The notes: generated by a model not told the origin, from the letters alone. Numbered from the stretch's first letter, positions 27,393 to 37,499 are shown. The stretch is DNA of 64,000 nucleotides from Cupriavidus necator A5-1 (GCF_000744095.1 NZ_JQLI01000008.1:3658001-3722000), one strand, 5' to 3'. Made by a program: numbers and translations.

Positions 27393-28862
27393 ATGAGTGT
27401 GCAATTACTGCATCCCCGGCAGTCCAACAATTCCGATTTGCCCCTACCGCAGGCCTCACTGCCCGACCAGGCAGCCGAAGCCGTCACAGCGATCGTGGCC
27501 AGGGCGCGGCAAGCGCAGCGCGAGTTCGCGCGTGCCGACCAGGCCACCGTTGACACAGCCGTCGCCGCCGCGGCGTGGGCCATCATGGAGCCCGCGCGCA
27601 ACCGCGCGCTGGCCGAGCGTGCCGTAGCCGACACCGGGCTGGGCAACATCGACGACAAGCTGCGCAAGAACCACCGCAAGACGCTGGGGCTGCTGCGCGA
27701 CCTGCATGGCCGCAAGACCGTGGGCGTGATCGCGCAGGATGCCGCGTCAGGCATCACGGAGATCGCGCGGCCGGTAGGCGTGGTCGCGGCCATCACGCCG
27801 TCGACGAATCCCGCAGCCACGCCCGCCAACAAGATCATCAACGCACTCAAGTGCGGCAACAGCGTGGTCGTGGCGCCGTCGCCCAAGGGCCAGGGCACGT
27901 GCGAGCTGCTGCTGTCGTTCATCCATGCCGAGTTCGCCCGCGCCGGCCTGCCCGCCAACCTCGTGCAGATGCTGCCGGCACCGGTCTCCAAGGCCGCCAC
28001 CGCGGCGCTGATGCGCCAGGCCGACCTGGTGGTCGCGACCGGCTCGCAGGCCAACGTGCGCATGGCCTACACCTGCGGCACGCCGGCCTTCGGCGTGGGC
28101 GCCGGCAATGTGGCCTCGGTCATCGACGCGAGCGCCGCGCCGGCCGACGCCGCGGCCAGGATCGTGCGCTCCAAGACCTTTGACAACGCCACCAGCTGTT
28201 CGTCCGAGAACAGCCTGGTCGTGCTCGACGTCATCTACACGCCCATGCTCGAAGCGCTTGCCGCAGTCGGCGGCGTGTTGCTCACGGCCACGGAAAAGGC
28301 GCGGCTGCAGGCGCTGATGTGGCGCGACGGCAAGCTGGCCGGAGCCTTCACCGGGCAGAGCGCGACGCGCATCGCCGAACTCGCCGGGCTGGAGCGCGTG
28401 CGCGCGCTGCAGCCAACCATGTTGCTGGTCGAGGAAACCGGAGTCGGCAGCGACTATCCCTTCTCCGGCGAAAAGCTCTCGCCCGTGCTGACGCTCTACC
28501 GCGCCGCCGACTTTGCCGCGGCAGTCGCATGCGTGGCGCGCCTCTATGCCTATATGGGCGCCGGGCATTCGGTCGGCCTGCATTCGTCCAATCCGCGCCA
28601 GGCCTTGCAGCTGGGGCAGGACTTGCCGGTCGCGCGCGTGATCGTCAACCAGGCTCACTGCTTCGCCACCGGCGGCAATTTCGACAACGGCCTGCCGTTC
28701 TCGCTGTCGATGGGCTGCGGCACCTGGGGCGGCAACAACTTCTCGGACAACCTCGGCTGGCGCCAGTACCTCAACATCACCCGCATCGCCGTGCCGATTG
28801 CCGAGCGCGTGCCCGATGAAGCCGAGCTACTGGGCGACTACTTCGCGAGGGTCGGCAAATGA
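27393..28862 (+). CDS. sauS: Sulfoacetaldehyde dehydrogenase (acylating)
   Basis: CoA-linked aldehyde dehydrogenase that reduces sulfoacetyl-CoA to sulfoacetaldehyde with NAD(P)H. 489 residues. The nucleotide-binding region contains PVGVVAAITPSTNPAATPANK and VATGSQANVRMAY. The catalytic cysteine is Cys269 in FDNATSCSSENS, the pattern of acylating rather than ordinary aldehyde dehydrogenases. ATG 27393 is chosen; the longer upstream frame runs through the regulatory gap. Its stop overlaps the sauT start (ATGA). Sulfoacetaldehyde would then be cleaved by Xsc to acetyl phosphate and sulfite; xsc is not in this window. Confidence 0.9.
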   Translation: MSVQLLHPRQSNNSDLPLPQASLPDQAAEAVTAIVARARQAQREFARADQATVDTAVAAAAWAIMEPARNRALAERAVADTGLGNIDDKLRKNHRKTLGLLRDLHGRKTVGVIAQDAASGITEIARPVGVVAAITPSTNPAATPANKIINALKCGNSVVVAPSPKGQGTCELLLSFIHAEFARAGLPANLVQMLPAPVSKAATAALMRQADLVVATGSQANVRMAYTCGTPAFGVGAGNVASVIDASAAPADAAARIVRSKTFDNATSCSSENSLVVLDVIYTPMLEALAAVGGVLLTATEKARLQALMWRDGKLAGAFTGQSATRIAELAGLERVRALQPTMLLVEETGVGSDYPFSGEKLSPVLTLYRAADFAAAVACVARLYAYMGAGHSVGLHSSNPRQALQLGQDLPVARVIVNQAHCFATGGNFDNGLPFSLSMGCGTWGGNNFSDNLGWRQYLNITRIAVPIAERVPDEAELLGDYFARVGK

Positions 28863-30385
28863 ACGCGCGCACCGATCCCCGAGTCGACACCCTGGCCGGG
28901 CTGCTGGCCACGCGTGCCGCGCAATGGCCCGACAAGCCGTACCTGTTGTCCCCGGACAGCGGCAACGTACTCACCTTCAGCGCGCTGGCTGCCGACGCCG
29001 ACACGCTGCGCCGCCGCTATGCGGCAGCCGGCCTCGCCAGCGGCCAGACGGTGTCGGTGTACCTGCCCAACGGCGAGCAGACCGCGCGGCTGCTGCTCGG
29101 CACCATGGCCTGCGGGCTGGTCGTCAATCCGATCAACCTGCTGTGCCAGCCGGCCCAGCTGCGCTACATCCTCGCGCATTCGGACACGCGGCTGGTTTTC
29201 ACCTGGCCCGACGGTGAAGCAGCCATCCGCGCGGCGCTGTGCGAAGCCGGGCTGGACGTGCCGGTGGTCGTCACCAAGCCGGACGGCGACAGCCTGCCGC
29301 CATTGCCCGCCATGCGCGAAGCAACAGCGCCGCTGTCGCCACCACAGCCCCATGCCCCGGCGCTGCTGATGTACACGTCCGGCACCACCGGCACGCCCAA
29401 GGGCGTGCTGCTCACCCAGCACAACCTGGTGACCAACGGCGCCAACGTCAGCCGCGAGCACTGCCTCGGCCCGGACGACCGCGTGCTGGCGACGCTGCCG
29501 CTGTACCACATCAACGGCCTGGTCGTGACGGCGATCGCGCCCCTGGTGCACGGCGGCTCAGTGGTGATGCCGATGCGCTTCTCCGCCAGCGGCTTCTGGA
29601 AGGACATTGCGCGCCATGGCTGCACCTGGCTCAACGTGGTGCCGACCATCATCGCCTACCTGCTGAACGATCCCGAGGGCCAGGCGCCCGGTGGCGTGCG
29701 CTTTTGCCGCTCGGCCTCGGCCGCGCTGCCGCCCGAGCACCACCGCGCCTTCGAGGCGCGCTTCGGCATCGGCGTGATCGAGACCATGGGCATGACCGAG
29801 ACCGCCGCGCCGGCCTTCAGCAATCCGCTCGATCCGCGGCGGCGGCGCATCGGCAGCATCGGCCGGCCCTCCGGCACGCGGGCGCGCGTGCTCGGGCGCG
29901 ACGGCCAGCCGCTGCCCGACGGCGAGGTCGGCGAGATCGTGCTGCAGGGCGAGAACGTGATGGCGGGCTACTACAAGGCGCCGGAGATCACGCTCGAGAG
30001 CTTCACCGCCGATGGCTGGCTGCGCACCGGCGACCTCGGCTACCGCGATGCCGACGGCTACTTCTACATCACCGGCCGTGCCAAGGAACTGATCATCAAG
30101 GGCGGCGAGAACATCGCCCCGCGCGAGATCGACGAGGCCTTGCTGCGCCACCCGGCCGTGCTCGAAGCCGCGGCAGTGGGCGTGCCGGACCCCGCCTACG
30201 GGCAGGAGATCGTCGCCTACGTGGTGATGCGCGAGGCGGCGCCCTGCGATGACGCGGCGCTGCGCGCGCACTGCTTGCGCGAGCTGGGCCGCTACAAGAC
30301 GCCGAAGGAGTTCCGCTTTATCGCCGAACTGCCACGCGGCCCGTCGGGCAAGGTGCAGCGGCTCAGGCTGCTGGACCACGCCTGA
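28859..30385 (+). CDS. sauT: Sulfoacetate-CoA ligase (AMP-forming)
   Basis: Activates sulfoacetate to sulfoacetyl-CoA with ATP and CoA. 508 residues of the acyl-CoA synthetase superfamily. The phosphate loop is YTSGTTGTPKG (residues 172-182), the A5 region is ETMGMTETAAPAFSNPL, the A7/A8 hinge is GWLRTGDLGYRDADGYFYITGRAKELI with KGGENIAPREID, and the catalytic lysine lies in PRGPSGKVQR at the C terminus. Substrate is assigned from gene order, which matches the known sauRSTU locus. Sequence alone would say only carboxylate-CoA ligase. It overlaps sauS by 4 bases. Confidence 0.88.
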   Translation: MNARTDPRVDTLAGLLATRAAQWPDKPYLLSPDSGNVLTFSALAADADTLRRRYAAAGLASGQTVSVYLPNGEQTARLLLGTMACGLVVNPINLLCQPAQLRYILAHSDTRLVFTWPDGEAAIRAALCEAGLDVPVVVTKPDGDSLPPLPAMREATAPLSPPQPHAPALLMYTSGTTGTPKGVLLTQHNLVTNGANVSREHCLGPDDRVLATLPLYHINGLVVTAIAPLVHGGSVVMPMRFSASGFWKDIARHGCTWLNVVPTIIAYLLNDPEGQAPGGVRFCRSASAALPPEHHRAFEARFGIGVIETMGMTETAAPAFSNPLDPRRRRIGSIGRPSGTRARVLGRDGQPLPDGEVGEIVLQGENVMAGYYKAPEITLESFTADGWLRTGDLGYRDADGYFYITGRAKELIIKGGENIAPREIDEALLRHPAVLEAAAVGVPDPAYGQEIVAYVVMREAAPCDDAALRAHCLRELGRYKTPKEFRFIAELPRGPSGKVQRLRLLDHA

Positions 30386-30584
30386 GCGTCCCGCCTGCCT
30401 TTCCACAACCCTTGCGAAGGAGCCTGCCGACCGATACACGACTCAACACCAGACAGTTTGCTCAAGGACGGGGCAGCGCGGCCAAACGCCGCGCCCCCGG
30501 CGAGCCGAAGGCGCATGGCTATGGACCAGCGCCGGCCGCCCGCCCCGTTATCGCCACGCGCACGCACCGCGCAAAGGAGGTGGT

Positions 30585-31877
30585 ATGAAGCAACGATTCA
30601 AGACCCGGCACATGATCCTGGGCGTCATGTGTTTGATGTATTTCATCGCCTATATCGACCGCGTCAACATTTCGGTCGCCGCCCCGCTGATCCGTGAGGA
30701 AATGGGGCTGACCTCGTCGCAGCTGGGGCTGGTGTTCTCGGCCTTTGCCTATCCCTATGCCGCCATGCAGATCCTCGGCGGCTGGATGTCGGACAAGTTC
30801 GGGCCCAAGAAGGTGCTGATCGCGCTGTCGCTGATCTGGGGCGTGGCCACGGTGCTGACCGGCTTCGCCGGCAGCGTGCTGATGCTGGTGGTGCTGCGCT
30901 TTGCGCTCGGTATCGGCGAAGGCGGCGCGTTCCCGACCGCGACGCGCGCCTTCACCTACTGGATGCCGGTGGCCGAGCGCGGCTTCGCGCAGGGCATCAC
31001 GCACAGCTTTGCGCGGCTGGGCGGCGCGATCACGCCGCCGGTCGTGCTGGCCATCGTCGCAGCTGCCGGCTGGCGCGAAGCGTTTATCGTGCTGGGTACG
31101 GTCAGCCTGGGCTGGACCGTGCTATACGCCTTCGTGTTCAAGGATTCGCCCGACCAGCACAGCCGCGTGAGCGCACAGGAACTGCAGGAAATCGGCTACC
31201 AGCGCGGCGAATGCCAGCAGGCGGCCAAGGCGGCCACGCCCTGGCGGCGGCTGTTCCGGCGCATGTGGCTGGTGACCTTCGTCGACTTCTGCTACGGCTG
31301 GTCGCTATGGGTCTACCTGACCTGGCTGCCGTCGTACCTGAAGGAAGCGCGCGGCTTCGACCTGAAGCAGCTGGCGCTGTTCACGGCGCTGCCGCTGATG
31401 GCGGGCGTGGTGGGCGACACCCTTGGCGGCGTGCTGTCCGACCGCATCTTCCGGCGCACCGGCAACCTGCGGCTGGCGCGCGGCGCGATCCTGTTCCTGG
31501 GGCTGGCCGGCTCGCTGATGTTTATCGTGCCGATGACCGCCACGGCCGATGCCGTCAACGCCGTGATCCTGCTGTCGCTGTCGTTCTTCTTCCTGGAGCT
31601 GACCAATGCCGTGCTGTGGAGCCTGCCGCTGGACATCGCGGGCAAGTACGCCGGCACCGCGGGCGGCATGATGAACACCGGCTTCGGCCTGGCCGGCATG
31701 GTGTCGCCGGTGGTGTTCGGCTACCTGATCGAGCGCACCGGCAGCTATGACCTGCCCTTCATGATCTCGGCAGCGCTGCTGGGCGTGGGCGCGCTGGCTT
31801 CGCTGTTTATCAACCCTCTGCAGACGGTGGACAGCCCCGAGCAGGAGGACAGCGAGGTGCGCCATGCCCTGCCCTGA
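30585..31877 (+). CDS. sauU: MFS transporter, probable sulfoacetate uptake
   Basis: 430 residues with about twelve membrane segments, of the anion:cation symporter (phthalate permease/glucarate-like) branch. Landmarks are YFIAYIDRVNISVAAPLI in helix 1, the loop GGWMSDKFGPKKVL between helices 2 and 3, RFALGIGEGGAFPT in helix 4 and the cytoplasmic loop GGVLSDRIFRR in the second half. The start is decided by a near-perfect ribosome site, AAAGGAGG (30573-30580), four bases before ATG. It is the last gene of sauSTU, after a 199-base gap in which no other gene is seen. Sulfoacetate as substrate is inferred from context. Confidence 0.87.
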   Translation: MKQRFKTRHMILGVMCLMYFIAYIDRVNISVAAPLIREEMGLTSSQLGLVFSAFAYPYAAMQILGGWMSDKFGPKKVLIALSLIWGVATVLTGFAGSVLMLVVLRFALGIGEGGAFPTATRAFTYWMPVAERGFAQGITHSFARLGGAITPPVVLAIVAAAGWREAFIVLGTVSLGWTVLYAFVFKDSPDQHSRVSAQELQEIGYQRGECQQAAKAATPWRRLFRRMWLVTFVDFCYGWSLWVYLTWLPSYLKEARGFDLKQLALFTALPLMAGVVGDTLGGVLSDRIFRRTGNLRLARGAILFLGLAGSLMFIVPMTATADAVNAVILLSLSFFFLELTNAVLWSLPLDIAGKYAGTAGGMMNTGFGLAGMVSPVVFGYLIERTGSYDLPFMISAALLGVGALASLFINPLQTVDSPEQEDSEVRHALP

Positions 31878-31940
31878 AGCAGGCTGAGGCGCAACCCGAG
31901 GCGCCTGAATGCGGTGCGCCTGCCCGCGAAGCGGGACCGG

Positions 31941-34289
31941 TCAGTCGATCGCGTCCAGCTTCGCCACCGACAGCGCCAGCCACTTGGCGCCGTGGCGCTT
32001 GAAGTTGATATTGGCGCGCGCATCGGCGCCCTCGCCCTCCAGCGCGGTGATCACGCCTTCGCCGAACTTGTTGTGGAACACCGACTGGCCCACGCGGAAG
32101 CCGGTGCCGGCCTCGCGCTTGGCATCCGCGTAGCCATTGCCGTTGTCCATGCCGCCGGTCGGGCGCGTGCCGGTGTAGGGCACGTCTTCGGGCTTGCGGA
32201 ACCAGTCCTTGCCCCACGCGTTGTCCCGCTCCTGCTTGCGCACGCCGCCGTAGCTCTGCGCCGGCGGCGTCAGCCACTTGAGCGAGGCCTCGGGCAGTTC
32301 CTCGAAGAAGCGCGAGCGCACGTGGTAGCGCGTCTGGCCGTGCAGCATGCGGCTTTGCGCGAACGACAGGAACAGCCGCTGGCGCGCGCGCGTGATCGCC
32401 ACGTACATCAGCCGCCGTTCTTCCTCCAGACCGTCCGGGTCCATCATGCTGTTCTCGTGCGGGAACAGCCCTTCCTCCAGCCCGGTGATAAACACCACGT
32501 CGAACTCCAGCCCCTTGGCCGCGTGCACGGTCATCATCTGCACCGCGTCCTGGCCGGCCTGGGCCTGGTTGTCGCCAGCCTCCAGCGAGGCATGCGTCAG
32601 GAACGCGACCAGCGGCGTCATCACCACCGGCAGCGCCTCGGGATCCAGCACCTGTTGTGACTGGTCGCCTTGGGCCAGTGTCGGGGTCGGCGCGGCGCGG
32701 TCCACGGGAATCGCGGCGGCCAGCGCATCCAGCCCGTAACCCTCCTCGACCACGAAGGCCTGCGCCGCGGTCACCAGTTCCTGCAAGTTCTCGATGCGGT
32801 CCTGGCCTTCCTTCTCGCCCTGGTAGTGGGTGATCAGGCCGCTGGTGTTGATCACGTACTCGACGGTCTCCGCCAGTGTCATGCGCCGGGTCTCGTCGCG
32901 CATCCGCTCGATCAGCCGCGTGAACGCCGCCAGCTTGCTGCCGGCCGCGCCGGGCACGTAGGCCACCGCCTCGGCCAGCGCGCAGTCGTACTGGCGCGCC
33001 ATGTCCTGCAGCACTTCAAGCGAGCGCGCGCCGATGCCGCGCGCCGGGAAATTGACCACGCGGCCAAAGGCGGCATCGTTGCGCGGGTTCTCCAGCAACT
33101 GCATGTAAGCCAGCGCGTGCTTGATTTCGGCGCGCTCGAAGAAGCGCAGGCCGCCGTACACACGGTACGGGATGCCGGCGGAAAACAGCGCATGCTCGAT
33201 CACGCGCGACTGCGCGTTGCTGCGGTACAGGATCGCGATCTCGGCGCGGCTGGCGCCCTGCGCGATCTGGTCGCGGATTTCGTCGATGATCCAGGCGGCC
33301 TCCTGGCCATCCGAGCCGCCGTGGAACACCCGCACCAGCTCGCCATGGCCGGCGTCGGTGCGCAGGTTCTTGCCCAGGCGGCGCGCGTTGTGCGAGATCA
33401 GGTGGTTGGCCGAATCCAGGATATGCCCGTGCGAGCGGTAGTTCTGCTCCAGCTTGATCATCCGGCGCACGCGGAATTCATGCTCGAAGTCGCGCATATT
33501 GCCGACGTTGGCACCGCGGAAGGCGTAGATGCTCTGGTCGTCGTCGCCTACGGCAAACACCGCGGCCGGGTTCTGCGTGCCATGGCCGGCCAGCAGCTTG
33601 AGCCACCGGTACTGCAGCACGTTGGTGTCCTGGAACTCGTCGACCAGCACATGGCGGAAGCGGTGCTGGTAGTGCTGGCGGATCGCGTCGTTATAGCGCA
33701 GCAGCTCGTAGCAGCGCAGCAGCAGCTCGGCAAAGTCGACCACGCCCTCGCGCTGGCACTGCGTGTCGTAGGCGGCGTAGAGGTCGACGAAGCGCTTGTT
33801 GAAGTCGTCGTTGGCCTCGACATCGGCCGGGCGCAGGCCCTGTTCCTTGGCGTTGTTGATGAAGTACTGCAGGTTCTTGGCCGGGTACTTCTCGTCGTCG
33901 ACGTTGAGCGACTTGAGCAGCCGCTTGATTGCCGAGAGCTGGTCCTGGCTGTCCAGGATGGCAAAGGTCTGGGGCAGCCCGGCGTCGCGGAAATGCGCGC
34001 GCAGCAAGCGGTTGCACAGGCCGTGGAAGGTGCCGATCCACATGCCGCGGGTGTTGATCGGCAGCATCGCGGACAAGCGCGTCTGCATTTCCTTGGCGGC
34101 CTTGTTGGTAAAGGTCACCGCCAGGATGCCGGCCGGCGAGACATGCCCGTTCTGGATCAGCCAGGCGATGCGCGTGGTCAGCACGCGGGTCTTTCCGCTG
34201 CCAGCGCCCGCCAGGATCAGCGCCGGCTCGTCAGGCAGGGTCACGGCGGCTAGTTGTTCGGCGTTCAGGTTGGCAAGCAGGTCGGACAT
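31941..34289 (-). CDS. uvrD: UvrD/Rep-type ATP-dependent DNA helicase
   Basis: Superfamily 1A 3'-5' helicase of 782 residues used in nucleotide excision and mismatch repair. Motif I is LAGAGSGKTRV (about 26-36), Ia AVTFTNKAAKEM, II VLVDEFQDTN, III GDDDQSIYAFRGA, IV LEQNYRS, V VQMMTVHAAKGLEFDVVFI and VI EEERRLMYVAITRAR. The C-terminal Tudor-like tail (VGQSVFHNKFGEGVITALEG), which contacts RNA polymerase in UvrD/PcrA proteins, is present. It is convergent with sauU and divergent from valS, 286 bases away. Confidence 0.95.
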   Translation of the reverse strand: MSDLLANLNAEQLAAVTLPDEPALILAGAGSGKTRVLTTRIAWLIQNGHVSPAGILAVTFTNKAAKEMQTRLSAMLPINTRGMWIGTFHGLCNRLLRAHFRDAGLPQTFAILDSQDQLSAIKRLLKSLNVDDEKYPAKNLQYFINNAKEQGLRPADVEANDDFNKRFVDLYAAYDTQCQREGVVDFAELLLRCYELLRYNDAIRQHYQHRFRHVLVDEFQDTNVLQYRWLKLLAGHGTQNPAAVFAVGDDDQSIYAFRGANVGNMRDFEHEFRVRRMIKLEQNYRSHGHILDSANHLISHNARRLGKNLRTDAGHGELVRVFHGGSDGQEAAWIIDEIRDQIAQGASRAEIAILYRSNAQSRVIEHALFSAGIPYRVYGGLRFFERAEIKHALAYMQLLENPRNDAAFGRVVNFPARGIGARSLEVLQDMARQYDCALAEAVAYVPGAAGSKLAAFTRLIERMRDETRRMTLAETVEYVINTSGLITHYQGEKEGQDRIENLQELVTAAQAFVVEEGYGLDALAAAIPVDRAAPTPTLAQGDQSQQVLDPEALPVVMTPLVAFLTHASLEAGDNQAQAGQDAVQMMTVHAAKGLEFDVVFITGLEEGLFPHENSMMDPDGLEEERRLMYVAITRARQRLFLSFAQSRMLHGQTRYHVRSRFFEELPEASLKWLTPPAQSYGGVRKQERDNAWGKDWFRKPEDVPYTGTRPTGGMDNGNGYADAKREAGTGFRVGQSVFHNKFGEGVITALEGEGADARANINFKRHGAKWLALSVAKLDAID

Positions 34290-34454
34290 CGGAGGGGCCT
34301 TGTGGAATGGCGTCGATTATACCGGTCGGCCCTGCCCGATCCGTCACATCCGCTGGACGAAAACCATCTTGGCCCGAGCCGGGAACCAGCGCCGGCAACC
34401 TCTGGCCGGCCGGGCCCGCCGTCCACAAAATAGGCACCGCCCGGCCTGCCCCCG

Positions 34455-34460
34455 TATAAT
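34455..34460 (+). promoter_or_regulatory. Candidate valS promoter -10 box
   Basis: A perfect TATAAT in CCCCCGTATAATTTGG, 116 bases before the valS start. The -35 region is poor. The alaS promoter candidate has the same CCCGTATAAT context. Confidence 0.45.
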
Positions 34461-34575
34461 TTGGCGTTTCACTGGCGCAAGGCCGGCCCGCGGGCCGGCG
34501 CCGGCCGCCAGGCGCAGGCCGCAGCCCCGCGCTGAACCCTGCGACGCACCCAGACGCCAACATCGACATCCCAGC

Positions 34576-37443
34576 ATGACCGCCCAAGACCAATCGCTTG
34601 CCAAGAGCTTCGAACCCGCCGCCATCGAGGCGAAATGGGGCCCCGAGTGGGAGAAGCGCGGCATCGCCAAGCCGACCTTCGACCCTGCCCGCCCGGACTT
34701 TGCGATCCAGCTGCCGCCGCCCAATGTGACCGGCACGCTGCACATGGGCCACGCCTTCAACCAGACCATCATGGACGGGCTGACGCGTCACGCGCGCATG
34801 GCAGGGGCCAATACGCTGTGGGTGCCGGGCACCGACCACGCCGGCATCGCCACGCAGATCGTGGTGGAGCGCCAGTTGGAAGGCGAAGGCGTGTCGCGCC
34901 ACGACCTGGGCCGCGAGAAGTTCACCGAGAAGGTGTGGGCCTGGAAGGAAGAGTCGGGTTCGACCATCACCCGCCAGGTGCGGCGCATGGGCGCGTCGAT
35001 CGACTGGAGCCGCGAGTACTTCACCATGTCGCCGGAGATGTCGCAGGCGGTGACCGAAGTCTTCGTGCGCCTGCACGAGCAGGGCCTGATCTACCGCGGC
35101 AAGCGCCTGGTCAACTGGGACCCGGTGCTGGGCACCGCCGTGTCCGACCTGGAAGTCGACAGCGTCGAGGAAGAAGGCTCGCTCTGGCATATCCGCTATC
35201 CGCTGGTCGAGGCTGACTCCAAGGGCGGCCTGACCGACCTGACCGTGGCCACTACGCGCCCGGAAACCATGCTCGGCGACGTAGCCGTGATGGTCCACCC
35301 GGAAGATGAGCGCTACGCGCACCTGATCGGCAAGTTCGTGCACCTGCCGCTGACCGGCCGCCAGATCCCCGTGATCGCCGACGAATATGTCGATCGCGAA
35401 TTCGGCACCGGCGTGGTCAAGGTGACCCCGGGCCATGACTTCAATGACTATGCCGTCGGCCAGCGCCATGACCTGCCGCAACTGTCGATCCTGACGCTGG
35501 ACGCCAAAATCGTTGCCGACGCCCCGGCCGCCTACGCCGGCCTGGACCGCTTCGACGCGCGCCGGGCCATCGTCGAGGACCTGGACAAGCGCGGCCTGCT
35601 GGTCGAGGTCAAGAAGCACAAGCTGATGACCCCGCGCAGCGAGCGCACCGGCAGCGCGATCGAGCCGATGCTGACCGACCAGTGGTTCGTCGCGATGAGC
35701 AAGCCGGCGCCGGAAGGCACCTTCTACCCCGGCCGCTCGATCGCCGAGGTGGCGCTCGAAGCCGTGCAGAGCGGCGAGATCAAGCTGGTGCCGGAGAACT
35801 GGATCAGCACCTACAACCAGTGGCTGGGCAATATCCAGGACTGGTGTATCTCGCGCCAACTCTGGTGGGGCCACCAGATCCCGGCGTGGTATGACGATGC
35901 CGGCAACTGCTTCGTCGCCCGCACCGAAGAGGAAGCTGTCGCCAAGGCCAGGGCCGCCGGCAGCACCGGCGCGCTGCGCCGCGAGGAAGACGTGCTCGAC
36001 ACCTGGTTCTCGTCGGCGCTGGTGCCGTTCTCCTCGCTGGGCTGGCCCGAGGAAACGCCCGAGCTGCAGCACTTCCTGCCGTCGTCGGTGCTGGTCACCG
36101 GCTACGACATCATCTTCTTCTGGGTGGCGCGCATGGTCATGATGACCAAGCACTTCACCGGCAAGGTGCCCTTCCACACCGTCTATGTGCACGGCCTGGT
36201 GCGCGATTCGGAAGGCAAGAAGATGAGCAAGTCCGAGGGCAACACCCTCGACCCGGTGGACCTGATCGACGGCATCGACCTCGACACGCTGCTGAAGAAG
36301 CGCACCACCGGCCTGCGCCGTCCCAAGGACGCGCCCAAGATCGAGAAGAAGACGAAGAAGGAATTCCCTGAAGGCATTCCCGCCTTCGGCGCCGACGCGC
36401 TGCGCTTCACCTTCGCGTCGCTGGCCACGCTCGGCCGCAATATCAACTTCGACACCGGCCGCTGCGAGGGCTACCGCAACTTCTGCAACAAGCTGTGGAA
36501 CGCGACCCGCTTCGTGCTGATGAACACCGAGGGCCATGACTGCGGCATGGGCCCGTGCAACAACGACTGCGGCCCGGACGGCTACCTCGACTTCTCGCAG
36601 GCCGACCGCTGGATCGTGTCGCTGCTGCAGCGCGTGGAGGCCGACGTCGAAAAGGGCTTCGCCGAGTACCGCTTCGACAATATCGCCAACGCGATCTACA
36701 AGTTCGTCTGGGACGAGTACTGCGACTGGTACCTGGAACTGGCCAAGGTGCAGATCCAGAATGGCACCGACGCCCAGCAGCGCGCCACCCGCCGCACGCT
36801 GCTGCGCGTGCTGGAGACGGTGCTGCGCCTGGCGCATCCGATCATCCCCTTCATCACCGAAGAGCTGTGGCAGAAGGTTGCGCCGCTGGCTGGCCGCGCC
36901 AAGGGGGATGGCTCCGAGACCATCGCGCTGCAGCCCTACCCGCTGCCGGCCGTCGCCAAGATCGACGAGCAAGCCGAGCAATGGGTCGCGCGCCTGAAGG
37001 AAGTGATCGATGCGTGCCGCAACCTGCGTGGCGAAATGAACATCTCGCCGGCCCAGCGCATCCCGCTCTACGCCGAGGGCGACAGCGCCTTCCTGAAGGC
37101 GGCAAGCGCACATATCCAGGCATTGGCGAAACTTTCTGAGGTTCAGGTCTTCGAAGATGAAGTGTCCCTGCAGGCGGAAGGCGCCGGCGCGCCGGTCGCC
37201 ATCGCCGGGGGCAACCACCTGCTGCTGAAGATCGAGATCGACGTGGCCGCCGAGCGGGCGCGCCTGTCGAAGGAAGTCGAGCGCATCGGTGGAGAAATCG
37301 GCAAGTGCCGCGCTAAGCTCTCCAACGAGAGCTTTGTGGCGAAGGCACCGCCCGCCGTGGTGGCGCAAGAGACGCAGCGCCTCGCCGATTTCGAGCAGAC
37401 GCTGGCCAAGCTGCAGGGCCAGCTGCAACGGCTGCCAGCCTAA
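34576..37443 (+). CDS. valS: Valyl-tRNA synthetase
   Basis: Class I synthetase of 955 residues that charges tRNA-Val. The HIGH signature appears as HMGH in PPPNVTGTLHMGHAFN (about 45-60), and KMSKS as GKKMSKSEGN (about 545). The CP1 editing domain, which hydrolyses Thr-tRNA-Val, lies between them (TVATTRPETMLGDVAV). The anticodon-binding domain and a C-terminal coiled coil (ERARLSKEVERIGGEIGKCRAKL) complete the protein. The homology starts at ATG 34576; the frame is open far upstream across the uvrD gap but without similarity. Confidence 0.97.
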   Translation: MTAQDQSLAKSFEPAAIEAKWGPEWEKRGIAKPTFDPARPDFAIQLPPPNVTGTLHMGHAFNQTIMDGLTRHARMAGANTLWVPGTDHAGIATQIVVERQLEGEGVSRHDLGREKFTEKVWAWKEESGSTITRQVRRMGASIDWSREYFTMSPEMSQAVTEVFVRLHEQGLIYRGKRLVNWDPVLGTAVSDLEVDSVEEEGSLWHIRYPLVEADSKGGLTDLTVATTRPETMLGDVAVMVHPEDERYAHLIGKFVHLPLTGRQIPVIADEYVDREFGTGVVKVTPGHDFNDYAVGQRHDLPQLSILTLDAKIVADAPAAYAGLDRFDARRAIVEDLDKRGLLVEVKKHKLMTPRSERTGSAIEPMLTDQWFVAMSKPAPEGTFYPGRSIAEVALEAVQSGEIKLVPENWISTYNQWLGNIQDWCISRQLWWGHQIPAWYDDAGNCFVARTEEEAVAKARAAGSTGALRREEDVLDTWFSSALVPFSSLGWPEETPELQHFLPSSVLVTGYDIIFFWVARMVMMTKHFTGKVPFHTVYVHGLVRDSEGKKMSKSEGNTLDPVDLIDGIDLDTLLKKRTTGLRRPKDAPKIEKKTKKEFPEGIPAFGADALRFTFASLATLGRNINFDTGRCEGYRNFCNKLWNATRFVLMNTEGHDCGMGPCNNDCGPDGYLDFSQADRWIVSLLQRVEADVEKGFAEYRFDNIANAIYKFVWDEYCDWYLELAKVQIQNGTDAQQRATRRTLLRVLETVLRLAHPIIPFITEELWQKVAPLAGRAKGDGSETIALQPYPLPAVAKIDEQAEQWVARLKEVIDACRNLRGEMNISPAQRIPLYAEGDSAFLKAASAHIQALAKLSEVQVFEDEVSLQAEGAGAPVAIAGGNHLLLKIEIDVAAERARLSKEVERIGGEIGKCRAKLSNESFVAKAPPAVVAQETQRLADFEQTLAKLQGQLQRLPA

Positions 37444-37475
37444 CGGGCAGCCGGGACGCCCCTGCCAGGCCGTGA

Positions 37476-37499
37476 TTCCGTCCGCTTCGTCGGACGGAA
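37476..37499. other. Hairpin between valS and galU
   Basis: Perfect 9-bp stem TTCCGTCCG/CGGACGGAA with a 6-base loop, 33 bases after the valS stop and 65 before galU. There is no T-run, so it is either a factor-dependent stop or a transcript-stabilising element. Confidence 0.5.
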
